Below are positions 42,942-54,488 of a stretch of DNA of 64,000 nt, in pieces. Origin of the DNA: Bedellia somnulentella. Lineage: Eukaryota > Arthropoda > Insecta > Lepidoptera > Bedelliidae. The notes beneath the pieces are model-generated. The model was given only the letters and a program-made list of their open reading frames with translations. It had not been told where the DNA came from and did no database searches. The stretch lies in the NCBI GenBank assembly GCA_963576735.1, contig OY755187.1:14260001-14324000 (forward strand), written 5' to 3'. Each line of letters starts with the position of its first letter. Position 1 is the stretch's first letter. The translations under genes were made by a program, and so were the position numbers.

Positions 42942-44232
42942 CGAGGGCTGCTATTTATGTATCCGGAACTGGCCACTTACAGAACAATAATTTAAAAAGT
43001 AATTACATCATTTAAAAATAGAACTCTTTAGCTTTAGAATACATTTATTTTTATGTGACTGTCAATTGTTTTCACATCGTAGCGTCATTTTGAAAATTGC
43101 GTGTCTTCACCACCATGGATTTAACTCGTGAACATTTTCGTGCCATGATTTTTTACGATTTTCGGCGTGGTCTAACTCAAAAACAGTGCATCGATCAGCT
43201 TACTTCGACTTTTGGGGATGAAGCACCCTCAAAGACCACTGTGTATCACTGGTTTAGCGAGTTTAATCGTGGACGATCTAAGCTTACTGATGAAATTAAA
43301 GAAGGTCGCCCTAAAACGGTCGTTGTACCTCAAAACATCGATGCTGTCCGGGAACTAATAACTCAAGATCGTCATGTTACATATCGTGAGATAGAGGCAT
43401 CTCTGGGCATTAGTATGACGAGCATACATAAGATACTTCATGAACATTTAGCTGTAAAAAAAATTTGCTCCCGTTGGATTCCGCACAACTTGAGTATTGA
43501 TCAAAAACAGGCTCGTGTCGATTGGTGCAAAGAAATGTTAAAAAAATACAACCGTGGTGCGTCAAAAGCTGTTTATAATATCTACACAGGTGACGAATCT
43601 TGGATCTACGCTTACGACCCCGAAACTAAGCAGCAGTCCACGGTGTGGGTGTTCCAAGATGAGCCGAACCCAACAAAAGTTATTCGTGCAAAAAGCACAT
43701 TGAAGCAAATGGTCGCTTGTTTTTTTGGTATAAATGGCCATGTAGCTACAGTGCCTTTAGAGAATCGTAAAACTGTTAATTCGGAGTGGTATACGACCAT
43801 TTGTTTGCCGGAAGTCTTTGAACAAATAAGAAAGACTAACCGACAACGTAGAATCATTCTGCATCACGACAATGCTAGCTGTCACAGGTCGGCCGTCACA
43901 ACTCAGTTTTTAGAAGCTCAAAAGATCGAATTGACAGGTCATCCGCCGTACAGCCCTGATTTGGCACCCAATGATTTTTATTTATTTCCAAATGTGAAGA
44001 AAAAATTACGTGGTCAACGTTTTTCGAGCCGCGAAGAGGCAGTCGATGCGTTCAAAATGCACGTTTTGGAGATACCTCAGTCTGAGTGGAAAAAGTGCTA
44101 TGAAAATTGGTTTCAACGCATGCAAAAGTGTATAGATCTGAGCGGCGAATATTTTGAGAAGCAATAAAACCATATTAATTGATATATGTTTGTTTCTTTT
44201 TTTTATTCCGGATACATAAATAGCAGCCCTCG
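42942..44232 (+). mobile_element. complete mariner element, family 1, copy 2
   Basis: A 1291-bp element flanked by TA (42940-42941, 44233-44234). The terminal inverted repeats are perfect over 27 bp, starting CGAGGGCTGCTATTTATG and ending TCCGGAA. It encodes one uninterrupted transposase. Perfect ends, intact gene and a near-identical second copy make this a candidate autonomous element. Confidence 0.97.
43115..44167 (+). CDS. mariner transposase, full length, 350 aa
   Basis: This enzyme cuts and reinserts the element at TA sites in the nucleus. The start is ATG 43115 in the context CACCATGG; an in-frame ATG at 43097 is in poorer context and would add six residues. The length is normal for mariner transposases (about 345-350). 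Residues 20-112 hold two helix-turn-helix parts; WIPHNL is at 121-126; the catalytic triad is D160 (GDESW), D252 (HHDNASCH) and D287 (APNDF) with 34 residues between the last two (D,D34D); YSPDLAP is at 279-285. All key residues are present and there is no break. Activity is inferred, not shown. Confidence 0.96.
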   Translation: MDLTREHFRAMIFYDFRRGLTQKQCIDQLTSTFGDEAPSKTTVYHWFSEFNRGRSKLTDEIKEGRPKTVVVPQNIDAVRELITQDRHVTYREIEASLGISMTSIHKILHEHLAVKKICSRWIPHNLSIDQKQARVDWCKEMLKKYNRGASKAVYNIYTGDESWIYAYDPETKQQSTVWVFQDEPNPTKVIRAKSTLKQMVACFFGINGHVATVPLENRKTVNSEWYTTICLPEVFEQIRKTNRQRRIILHHDNASCHRSAVTTQFLEAQKIELTGHPPYSPDLAPNDFYLFPNVKKKLRGQRFSSREEAVDAFKMHVLEIPQSEWKKCYENWFQRMQKCIDLSGEYFEKQ

Positions 44233-44234
44233 TA

Positions 44235-45502
44235 AGTTAAATTAGATTGTTTATGTTTCACAATACAGAGCTGAACTGTATAATGTTAAAGTATCATTAC
44301 GACAATTAAATAATTTTGTCTAGTAATGTCAGTATCTACTTAGAGAAAACTCTGGTTTCACTTCTTTTAAACTGAGCTAGGTTAAGTTATAATTCTGAAC
44401 TTCCAATGAGTGAGTGAAACTTATTGAGTGGAACACCGCTTATCGTGCAGACGATGAGGGTTCGAATACAGAATATGGCCATTTGTTTTTTCTAAAGTCA
44501 AATGTATGATTAATTTACATGGTTGTTAACGGTGAGGGAAAATATTGTGAGACAACGCACATGGCTAAGTTGTACTTTATCATGGGACAAGCGTCGCAAG
44601 AAGGGGGAGATAAAGGTTTTGATCGGAATCAACAATAGGCATTTAAGGAAGTAAGGCAGAGAAATGATTGTCCAATGACGGATCCTCGGTGTTTTATATA
44701 ACTGCAGCACCCATCAATCATTGAATTTTCAGAAATTCTTAAAAAAGAGTGTGTTTCAATGAAGTTCTTGTATTATAAGGAATAATCAAATGCATACACA
44801 ACTATCTATGTAACCATTAGGATAACCCAAATAATTTTCTAAAAATAGGTACCAGGTATACATGTCACAAGAGGAGACTAGACTACTTAGAAATTCAGTA
44901 CCCGCAATTGTAGGCTCGCTTTGGTTTCAAAGTTTTCTACTTCAATGGATAGACTAAGTTTCCGTAGAAAACCCTCATTTATTATTGTCAACCTTTCGGT
45001 CAAACTTATTGACGAGTTAATAATGTTCTACATTTTGTTGTAGCTATTTTTATTTAAGACTCTTTTTCTGAACTATTTTAATACAAATTCTCACTCTGGA
45101 CCCAATCTTGTTCAGAATAAAAATCCTATATATGTTGAAATGCATTTTATATGTTCATTAACCACCGCGCATGTTCCTTTTAAATTATCGCATGATATGA
45201 AAATATCAATGCTATTTTCGGCTCAAATGAGGTTACGTGGAATAAGTTGAGGGACAAAAGGCTATATTCACTGTTGTCGGTCTGGTGATACGGGCACAGC
45301 GGGCAGCCTGACTGAGCGGTTTTGCTCGCTACAGATTACAGGGATGGACTTTAAACGGTCTATAAACGGTTGCCTTCTGTACCAATGACCACTGCTTTAG
45401 GTTATTTAATTGTTAAGCATTATATAAATGACTACGGAAGGTAATTGAATACGAATTTTGAAACTATGAAGACGGTTACTTTAAAATTATTATTCTAAAA
45501 AA
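44235..45502. other. repeat relics, no gene
   Basis: 44405-44480 has a B-box-like GAGGGTTCGAATACAG about 45 bases after GAGTGGAACACCGC, perhaps a decayed tRNA-SINE. 44555-44590 (CACATGGCTAAGTTGTACTT) is a minus-strand family R word. 45225-45400 is GC-richer (GGGCACAGCGGGCAGCCTGA) with AAACGGTCTATAAACGGTTG, unassigned. Confidence 0.35.
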
Positions 45503-45640
45503 GTTAGGCGTCCGATGTTTGAAGAGAAAAGGGCATAGATGTAAATGAAGCTAGGGTGATTTGCCAGGATCGTACAAAATAGCGAACGATCGTCTCTGCC
45601 TTCCATAATGGGAGTTAATAGTTTGAGTGTATGTATTTAA
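45503..45640 (+). mobile_element. LINE-A 3' end relic
   Basis: TTAGGCGTCCGATGTTTGAA, GATGTAAATGAAGCTAGGGT, TTTGCCAGGATCGTACAAAA, TAGCGAACGATCGTCTCTGC and a GTGTATGTATT tail: the same order as 17188-17412. Confidence 0.65.
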
Positions 45641-47350
45641 TTGTTTGTCCATATATAACCTAGTTACGTCTCAACAAGCCTTTGACCTAACCTTGTCGTT
45701 TAGCACCACCCTATGATTTAAATGTCATTTTCTATGTCGACACAGCTTATATTGATTTTTAATTATGTTTTTCATGATTATTATATAGCGGTATGCACAC
45801 AATAGGCACCTTATTTGTCAGGTTATTTTGGTTATGAAATGTGTATATTATTTATATTATGATTGTTGTGGCATAACATAAATAAAATTGTATCTGTCTA
45901 TTTTAAATGGATCTGTAAATCATTTAATTTCTTACTGCAACTGGAAATAAATTAAAGTAACGTACTTACAGAGCAAATCCTATGAAACCAACTTTTGTAC
46001 AAAGTCTACGACACAAAGTAGTAAAACGGCTTCAGAGAAAATCCAATTTAAAGCTGAAGGAAATAGAGTCGTTAACGGTTGGTATTCGCGATTCCCCGTC
46101 GGGTCAACCTGTCGAGATAAGCTGGTAACACTAAATACACTATGAACTCCCGGATTCACGAGAGATTCACCTTTATGTAGTCAGCTCTGTGGGTGTATTT
46201 TAGCGTGTATAGTCACGGGGATCTGGGGTCGGGGACTGGGAATTTGAGACTAGCTGTGAAGTTGGAAAGTTGTGATCTTGGATGAAGACTTTGGTTTTTA
46301 GATTCCGAGAGATTATAGAGTCAAATGTATTTGATTTTTTATCTTAATATATGAAAAGAATAGAGGACTTAAGTAAATAGAACGGAAACCAAACGTACAT
46401 TCAGTACGAAAATTATCGTTGTCCTTACACCCTGATTGTTTTACAAAATGATCTGAAATTCATTGCTCATACATTTGCTTCGCTTAAAGTCAGTGGAAAT
46501 ACACTGAATCACTTGCGGATATTGTCATTCTTTTTTCTTTTCTATTTAGCTAAGTCCTCTACAATGAAAAGTCACTCAAAAGATCTGTTAGTAAATTATA
46601 CATTTAAACGACAAGAGACATGGCAGAAGCTATTACCTATTATTATTGGTTCGTGACGTAACAAATAAATCAAGTCTTGATACATTTGCACTGAATTATC
46701 TGGATTTAATAACTTCACATCTGATAATATAAATATAGTTGAGTGGCTTTCAAGTTATGGCGTCAGTATGGCAAATTGGGATTTTGACATTATCATAAAT
46801 ACCTGTACATTATTCTTATGCGATAGTATCACATGCGATGGCAACGCGGTATTGCATATAAATATTTTAAGTGATTAATGAGGTGGCAATTGTAAACATC
46901 TAAGTTTTTTATACCAGATTATTAAAACAACTAAGTTATTTACTAGTTCCTGTACCTATGCTGCGATGTGATATAAAACTGGTAACACATAACGTAGGGT
47001 TGTCTCCGTTTTAATAAAAAAATAGGTTATGCTTTTCAAACTGCTTGAATATTTATAAATATGTCTCTACGTATCTTGTCGTGGTGTTTTTATGAATAGT
47101 AAACAGTAAACTTGGAGTTTTTATCTGTTTTAGCTATTCTGTTTAAAATCTTTTGAATCTGCATAATTATCTGTTTCACCATGTAAATGGACATCTATCT
47201 CACATTACTATAATTTATTGACCATTCAAAGGTTGTCTGGAGGAGATCGCTTTTAGTGATAAGACCGCTAATTGTACTTTTGTTATTTAATCCTGTTTAT
47301 TTGTATTATTTTTCCTTTTTTGATGTGTAAGTAAGAGTTTTCTATTCTAT
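45641..47350. other. no gene seen
   Basis: 46040-46260 is less AT-rich (GATTCCCCGTCGGGTCAACC; GGGGATCTGGGGTCGGGGAC), without frame or repeat identity. The rest is AT-rich. Confidence 0.35.
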
Positions 47351-47388
47351 TTTTTAACAATTTCTTTTTCCTTTTTCAGGTAAGCATT
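47351..47388 (+). promoter_or_regulatory. candidate recursive splice site (ratchet point) 2
   Basis: TTTCTTTTTCCTTTTTCAG is followed at once by GTAAGCATTG, AG at 47378-47379 and GT at 47380-47381. A branch-like TTTTTAACAA lies 27-18 nt upstream. It shares TTCAGGTAAGCAT with the site at 28191. No repeat element overlaps either site, so shared transposon ancestry does not explain the match. Confidence 0.6.
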
Positions 47389-47455
47389 GCGTTTGAATCA
47401 CTTATTTATTTCAGAGAGATAAACCAAATGAAAATGCATCGTTATGAACCCTCAT
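47380..47455 (+). other. possible RS-type exon after ratchet point 2
   Basis: 76 nt downstream of the ratchet GT there is CTCAT/GTAAGTATCGG, a strong 5' splice site. The interval 47380-47455 could therefore be a recursive-splicing exon. A second acceptor, TTATTTATTTCAG at 47402-47414, would give a 41-nt alternative (47415-47455). It has no evident protein meaning. Confidence 0.35.
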
Positions 47456-49249
47456 GTAAGTATCGGACGCCCTTATAAATAATGCCTAAATCTTTATTTA
47501 CAATATTCAACTGAAAGCTAACCCAACCTTGTATAATTACCTACCTACCCTTTTAATTATAAAGTTACCACCTTGCCAACCCTCGCAGTGGATTAATGAT
47601 GAATGGATTGATCAAGCCGACCTACTTAGGCCGTTTGATTGATAAGACCGCGGTTCGAATGATTGACTTGTTTGTAGGATTATATACCCTTTTATCCTTT
47701 CACAGCCTGGTACCTCTTCTGAGTAATCAGGGACACAATATCGTAGCTTAAGCATAGCTAATTGTTCTTCAGACACTTTAATTACTTAAATTAGCAGGAG
47801 GTATTGAGTTGAAAAGGATATTTGATAACTTGCCCATTACATCACCTTCCAACGAATTTAAATGAACTCTGGATTTGGTGGCACATCTATGATGCTGGCT
47901 GCTGGTTCATCATACTGTAGTGGAAATCCTTAAGATTAATATATCATCTTCAATTATTTGAACGCTATCGTTTGTTGTATAATTTGAAGCCCCGGCTTTC
48001 TATTTTACGGAGTTAAGTCTTGACTTTATGATCAAGGTCTTTAAAAGCAATATCAGTAATTTGCCAAAGTCCTAAAATACAGGAGTATGATTATGGAAGC
48101 AAACTGCCACAAACTCATGTTATCCTGGTTCTGGTAGACCGTAAACTATTCCGCACGAATAGCCATTCGATTCGATTAGGGCAGTCGTTGTCGGAAACAG
48201 TATAGAAATGTTACTGTAAAGAAAGCCGCCAATCAAATCTTTTAAAAATAAAATAGTAAAAACTTTGGTCTCGGGCAGTTATGTCTTGCACCATTATTTA
48301 AACAACGTAAAATTTATTTCTGCTGTAGGAGAGGGTTACCACCACAAATAAACTAAAATAACCACAAATATTACATTTGTTGTATGTGAACCCCTTAATA
48401 TAAATATTTAAGGGGTTCACGGGGTTAATTTATATCTTAGACATATAGAATAGAATAGAAAAAAGTTACAGTATAAATCAAAATGCATTAAATTGTTTTT
48501 TTTTTTTACAAAAATTGTAAAATTTATAAATTATTTTCATAATAACAACCTCATCGGCAAATCTATTTAAAGGTGTCACTTACACACACATACGTTAATT
48601 AGTTTATTTTTAAAGTAATACAAAAATCTAATATATCAAGCCAATAGTGTTAAAAAATGCGAGAAATTTTTGGAGCAGGTAGAGTTTTTGAGGAAGTCCT
48701 CACGACATGTGTTATGTTATGATTAACAAGTCTGAGACAGTTTTTACTCCATCTGCACTTCAACTTAATTAAAAACCCATAGGCCCTTTTTCTCCAATGT
48801 TTACAAAATTAGCTGTTTTATTCAATTTTAATTTTTCATTCATTAAAATAGCCCATGCAGCATATCGTTAAAGAATACGATATCTTTCTCGCCTAAATTT
48901 CCTAAGAGCGCCATCTACAGTTTTTTCAATAAAGCTTGTTCACATTCACTGTACTTAGTTCGAGCCGGACCCCAAGAAATGCCAGCCAGTGAAGCCGCTT
49001 GAAAACATTTGTAGAAAACTGCAGTTGGTTCCTCAAGTTGCGTCTAGATGGCGTTTGTAGTCTCAAACTTAATAATGTAATTATTTTTGATATAATATGA
49101 TTTCCAACATAGCTCAATTATCTCTTAAAACTCGCTGGAACATGTGCTCACTATCAAAAACATAACTTTTGTTGTAATGAATATTACAGTGAACTTCGTC
49201 TGATATAGCGGTTTTAGCCTTTTTTGAGATAGTTTGTTCAAACCTTTTG
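47456..49249. other. no gene seen; one perfect hairpin
   Basis: 48386-48420 is an inverted repeat with 13-bp arms GTGAACCCCTTAA and a 9-base AT loop. A T-run is at 48497. A B-box-like GCGGTTCGAATGATTG at about 47651 may mark a decayed SINE. The rest is ordinary. Confidence 0.35.
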
Positions 49250-49495
49250 TTTTGCCGTGTAGCCTAATCACGGGCATCTACTCCTCACGGGTGTCATAAG
49301 AGGCGACTAATGGTATGGGGCTTTTTAAATTATTTTGAGCGATGCGGTTGGAGACCCATAACCAAAGATACTTTATTTATACCATCTTAACCCCTATCAA
49401 CTTCCAAATGTGGCTGAGGAGTTTCTAGCTCAAAAGCTCTGGCTATCCCTTTTTGGGATTTATGGCCGTGAGTATATGTGTGTATGTATGTTCAA
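49250..49495 (+). mobile_element. S1 SINE copy
   Basis: GCCGTGTAGCCTAATCACGG, CTCACGGGTGTCATAAGAGG, GCGATGCGGTTGGAGACCCA and the tail ATGGCCGTGAGTATATGTGT. Full length, slightly diverged in the first 40 bases. Confidence 0.85.
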
Positions 49496-50067
49496 ACCTT
49501 TACTACTTGGATTTTTTTTGTAAATACCCAAGAGCATAGTTTTAAATTGTGACGTCTAAACAAATATTATTTCCGGTCCTGGACTAGATGCTCAAAATGT
49601 TAAGTAAGTAAGTAGCCTTTGCATTAGAAAATAAATTCCACCACAGTAAATTACTTATCTTTGTCGTAATAGTGCCGTGTAAATAGTTGAGTTTTCTAAT
49701 TATATCTGGTTTGCGGACATCAAAGGGATGATGTGACCACGGTTGGGCGGATAACCGAGCGCGCGAGCGTGGGTCGGGCTTACACTGCGGATACGACCCC
49801 AAGCGAAGCGGATAAAAAAAATGAATCGATAGCGGTGCACCCGTATACAAAAAATAAGTTAAATAATATTGTAATCAGACTATGTAAAAACGGGTTCTCG
49901 AAATGGACATACAAGAAAATATGTGAGATAGAAATGCTTAGATAGAAAACTGTTCAAACCAGCCATGGTTGCATCAAGTCGGCATAAGCTAAGTCTATGC
50001 TTTTTCACCAATCTTTTTAACCAAAGTGTCCATCGTTAAATATAACTACTGCCGCGGTAACAGGATA
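49496..50067. other. no gene seen
   Basis: 49740-49830 is GC-rich (GAGCGCGCGAGCGTGGGTCG) with a TACACTGCGGATACGACCCC word. No identity assigned. Confidence 0.35.
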
Positions 50068-50640
50068 TAAATCAAATCAAATCAAATCATTTATTTCTCA
50101 GATAATAAAATCCATTATTAATCATTACAATAGTTTTAAAACACACAATTTCAATAAATAAAAAATAAACTTAATCAATAAATGTCAAAAATTAAAATAA
50201 TAATAATAAAATAACCAAAACTTAAACTATACAATTAAATAACGCCCCGACCCACAGCACAATCCTATTTCACTTTAGGTAGTGCGCGTGCATGTATCAT
50301 ACTGCAGTGGTTTACATACTCGCAGTCAAACCTACTTGCAAATGCACTCAGTATGGTGTTGGGGCTGGCCCGGATCCTGCGCCCCAGGGATGTGCACCGC
50401 TTGCGCATGGTGGTGTAGAAACAGTCAACCCTCGCCTCGGCGAACATCCCCGACGCGCTACAGAAACGGGGCAGCCCCACAATCACCCTAAATGCATTAT
50501 TGTACTGCACGCGCAGGGCACTGTACTGTTTCTGCGCATAACTAACCCACAGGCCGCTCGTTTGCGTGACGCAACATATACGTTAGCAAAACCATGTGGA
50601 ACAGAATTAAATGTGCAAATGATGGCGATAGCGTCTAGGA
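50068..50640 (-). mobile_element. non-LTR retrotransposon 3' end (CR1/Jockey-type ORF2 tail)
   Basis: Minus strand. An uninterrupted coding tail from about 50590 to 50265 reads QKQYSALRVQYNNAFRVIVG, then LPRFCSASGMFAEARVDCFY, the typical end of a reverse transcriptase ORF. An AT-rich 3' untranslated region follows, finishing in repeated TTTGA units (plus strand AAATCAAATCAAATCAAATC at 50071). The 5' end is truncated. Confidence 0.75.
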
Positions 50641-52007
50641 CTGTAGATTGATTTATTTAATGTTGAAGAGTATCTGAGAGTAATCAAAACTAGAAGCATA
50701 TGTGTGACTTATTTGTTATATCTAAAAATAAAATAGTTTTGTGTGTGTTTTAAAGGTTTCAATATTGTGTTTTGTCTTTAAACCGATATTTTTTTGTCTA
50801 TATTAGATTCCTTGCTCGAGTATAAGATATAGCATAATGTATAGATGTAAAAGACTTTTCTTCTAACTTCGTTCAGAGAGAGTCAAACTGTCACATGTCT
50901 TATAATTATTTTAATCGCTCTGCTCACCGGTTCCTTCGCCGCTATCTTGTATGGTTTGTGACCGCATACTAATATTTAGCGAAAATTAAGACCATAACTT
51001 CACTCGCAAAACATGTAGTACGTGCTCTCTCATAATTAATGAGATTTTAATTAGCTTTCGAATGCATTATTAGGACATCTAGTTTCAGTATAATGATTGT
51101 TTAGTTAGATCATTCAACCAAACATACCTATGTACAAATTAGCATGTTTTGACGTCGCAAAATAAGGCTGAAAGGGGTTTGATTGAATTTCATGTACATG
51201 TCGATAATAACCGTGGTGATGTAGAGCTATACAATCTATAAATAATACAAGCCCAAACTCAATGGGGGCAGAATGATTTAGCTTATCCTGGCACGGCCTT
51301 TGCGTGATATAAATATGAATAACATGTAGAATTTTGCATTGACAATGTTTCTAGTTTTCAGTGTTGGCAGGTTGTTGAGTGGATATTAGTGTTTGGCGAG
51401 TAGCAACAAGATTCGCTCAGATCAATTACACAGCGACTAAAAATAGGTGCTCATTTCTGGAATTCCAATAAATTTCCGAACTAGGTCACTCCAAACAAAA
51501 GCCAATATATTAGCGAAACAAGGTGATACAAATCTGAAAAGTCTCGTTCCTTCCACTTGACTGTTGAACGATTGTTTCATTAATAGATTCCCAGAGCTAC
51601 TCATTTAACTTCTAATTAAATTAATAAATTGCTTTTTTTCCTTACCCAAACTTCGTTAGAAACCGTTCCCGAAAATCGTAATGGCTTCGTTTAGAAATAG
51701 CCTTCCGTTTTATACATTTTTAAAGACATCTTTCCGTTCGAGGTTTCGCAAGATATTCCCGGAAATAAATTTATGTAAATTTTATTTGGGACACGGGTTC
51801 TTGCGGTTGTAAAGTGTTTTCAAAATGTTACTGTTTTCAAATTAATCACGGACACTCCCCACTCGCGGAATTATAAATATGTAAATGTTATTCATATTTA
51901 CGTTTGTCGCTTAACGCTATACAATGGCAGGATTCCTAGAGGTTTTTACTAAAAATCGCAGCAACAACGTTTATTTATATATTTTCAAGGTATATTTGTT
52001 ATTGCCG
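50641..52007. other. no gene seen
   Basis: AT-rich DNA without a recognisable element or credible frame. Confidence 0.4.
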
Positions 52008-52258
52008 TGTAGTGTCGGCTTAGAATAGCACTACCCCGTTTCTACCGATGGGTGTACGTAAGAGGCGACTAACGGTATTGGGCCTTTTAAGGGATTTTTG
52101 GGCGATGCGGTTGGAGACCCATCACCAACAACCTTTACTTTACCATCCTTTCCCCGCTCAATTTTCCAAATGTGGCTGAGGATTTTCTAATTCCTTAGCT
52201 CTGGCTACCCCTTCTAGGGATTTATAGCCGTGAGTATATGTATGTATGTATGTATATA
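52008..52258 (+). mobile_element. S1 SINE, full length and young-looking
   Basis: Starts ATTGCCGTGTAGTGTCGGCT, has CCGATGGGTGTACGTAAGAG and the tail GGGATTTATAGCCGTGAGTA with four TATG units. TGTTAT flanks it on both sides, a possible short target duplication. Confidence 0.9.
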
Positions 52259-52321
52259 TGTTATGTTGTAGTTTTAACTCAATACTAACATAGTAAAGGT
52301 ATATATAAATATAAAATAGGT

Positions 52322-52440
52322 TTGGTCCACCCAGGCTTCGTACGTGTAGTGTGGTTTTTACTTATTTATTTGATAACTACTCAGGCCCTTTGATATCTAG
52401 TGATATGTTATATAGCCTATGATTCTCCTAATACTAAAAA
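52322..52440 (-). mobile_element. Helitron H2 relic, low confidence
   Basis: TTTGGTCCACCCAGGCTTCG TACGTG resembles a decayed complement of the ..GAAGCCGGGGCGGACC end, followed by CTCAGGCCCTTTGATATCTA as in the fragment at 13450. Confidence 0.35.
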
Positions 52441-52449
52441 ATGCAGACG

Positions 52450-52603
52450 ACGCGACGGGAAGTGATAAGAATAAAAGGGCGTGTATAAGAAACATGATTC
52501 ATGTAAACAAAGGTCAGAAGTTCGTATGGATCCTACAAAGTGGCGATCGATAGACTCTGCCTAGCTTAATAGGAACTAATACCGTGAATGTATGTATGTA
52601 TGT
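52450..52603 (+). mobile_element. LINE-A 3' end relic
   Basis: ATAAAAGGGCGTGTATAAGA, AAGTGGCGATCGATAGACTC and the tail AATACCGTGAATGTATGTAT GTATG. Confidence 0.65.
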
Positions 52604-53636
52604 TTTATCTCAAAGTTGTAGCTTTTCAATAGAAAAATACCGTTTAAAATTTATTGAGGTGTTTTGGTACCCGGTAATTACAAGAAACTAACAGTCTTGT
52701 ATAAATTATCTTAATGTTACTAAAGAAGTGTACAAAGAAGTAACAGAAGTTAAGAAGAAGAAGTTTCAGAATATCAGCTATTCTGAAAGAGTTTTCAAAA
52801 CAGCTTCTTACACAATAAACTTACACAGGACTATGGGAGAAATGATTTCAACTTGTATCTGAAATAGGTAACTCTGCAAGTGACAGATATATGTTAATAT
52901 ATTATTCTCTTTTGAATCCAAATGCTTTGGAAATAATATATAAAAAAACAAAGTATAAACTGCATGAAAATGCGTTTACCAAAGACAATTGAAAGAAATA
53001 AGATAACAATAAATCGCTCAATTTGTTCAATTCTGGCTTTTAACCTTAAATTTATTGACTCAATTGCTCATTCAAATGGAAGTTTTTCATTCATTTGGCA
53101 ATATTTACTCCAATTCAATTTAAGTTAAATTGTGAAATAACTTATGAACCCTCTGCTCTTCTGATTTTATATAGTAAGCAAAATTTGCTTTTTCCGAACC
53201 ACACAAACGTTTCATAATATACATAATATGGCAGCTTAATTTGACGAATACTTACCGAAGACGAGTTAAACGCATGTCCCATCATGTTCCACAACATAAT
53301 TCCAAAAGCAAATGGCGGACGGAACAGCATCCTACCCGCGATGCACATTAAATAGTGGTGTGTTTATAAGCTTATGAAAAGAGCAAGTTTGTTGGTGTTG
53401 TGTTACGAAACCATGTTGTTTTGTTAGGATAAGCAGATTAGAATGTTGCTTGGCGCCCGTTCCGGTTATGAAAACAGCTCCCGAGATGCGATCTTCAAAA
53501 TAGATAATGGCGTTTTTAGGGAAATTTTGTTGCGGCCGCGTGCTTCTGGTTTTGTTTTTCTTTGTTGGTTCTTTTTTCACTAAATATATTCTAATAAGAT
53601 TCCTTTATAAATGTTCTCTTCATTTAATTAATCTAC
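52604..53636. other. no gene seen
   Basis: AT-rich. The 82-codon minus frame at 53332-53580 has no domain. Confidence 0.4.
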
Positions 53637-53700
53637 ATACATACGTATACTTGGTTTCCCTTTGGGTAGGGATAGGCTATTCATCACCATTTTGAAGTTT
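53637..53700 (-). mobile_element. LINE-A 3' tail fragment
   Basis: ACATACATACGTATACTTGG, then CCCTTTGGGTAGGGATAGGC: the complement of the LINE-A end. Confidence 0.5.
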
Positions 53701-53789
53701 CTATCTGGTAATCTTGTCATTCTCGAGTTTTGTTTATATTCATAATCTCCATTGATACATCCTTTTTTTTCTTTACATCTTCTATTGAC

Positions 53790-54003
53790 TGCGTAGTGGC
53801 TTAGGAAAGCACTCCCCCAATTACTGTGGGTGTACGTACGTTTGTACGGAATTTTGGGCGATGCAGTTAGAGACATAGAGACCCATCACCAACATTATTT
53901 CACCGTCATAGTGGGGAAACCCACTCAACTTCAAAAAACTAGCTAATTCCTTGGCTCTGACTACCCCTTCTGAGGATTTATAGCCATGAGTTTATGTATG
54001 TAT
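53790..54003 (+). mobile_element. S1 SINE copy with internal deletion
   Basis: TGCGTAGTGGCTTAGGAAAG, GTGGGTGTACGTACG, GGGCGATGCAGTTAGAGACA TAGAGACCC (a small duplication), and the tail TATAGCCATGAGTTTATGTA. Confidence 0.75.
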
Positions 54004-54488
54004 CTTCTATTTGTTCTAAAAGTGTCCTTTGTGATCGTCTGCTGCTATCATTATTATCCAGGTTCATTAAATTTGTTGATTAGTTCTTTGATACAAGTGA
54101 GCAAAGTTAGTCATTATAGACGAGTTTGAGTCTAAGAAACCGAGCGCTGCGCTGTAATTACTAGTTGCTCATGTGTGTTATTTTCAGCATAGATGTGAAA
54201 TTAGTTTATATATTTTATAATATATTCTATATATAGAACAATTCTATAATATATTGAAGATAATTTTGCAAAGTAAAACAAAATGGCGGCAAACAACCAC
54301 TTCAAATTTCTTCAGCACGCGCATGTGCAATGGCTGTCATGGCCTTCTATGATCTAGTTAATTGGAATACGAAAGCGGTTGCTAATTTATATAATCATAC
54401 ATTTTTTATGAACCAAATGGGCAATAGATGTTGTTACTTAAGCAGAAATTTGCTTTTTTGTACAAAAAATACTTGAATTTATTGATGA
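54004..54488. other. nothing recognised
   Basis: AT-rich DNA with no feature I can support. Confidence 0.4.

Noticed and set aside
50292..50651. 119-codon plus-strand frame
   Set aside because: It is the opposite-strand shadow of the LINE ORF2 tail on the minus strand.
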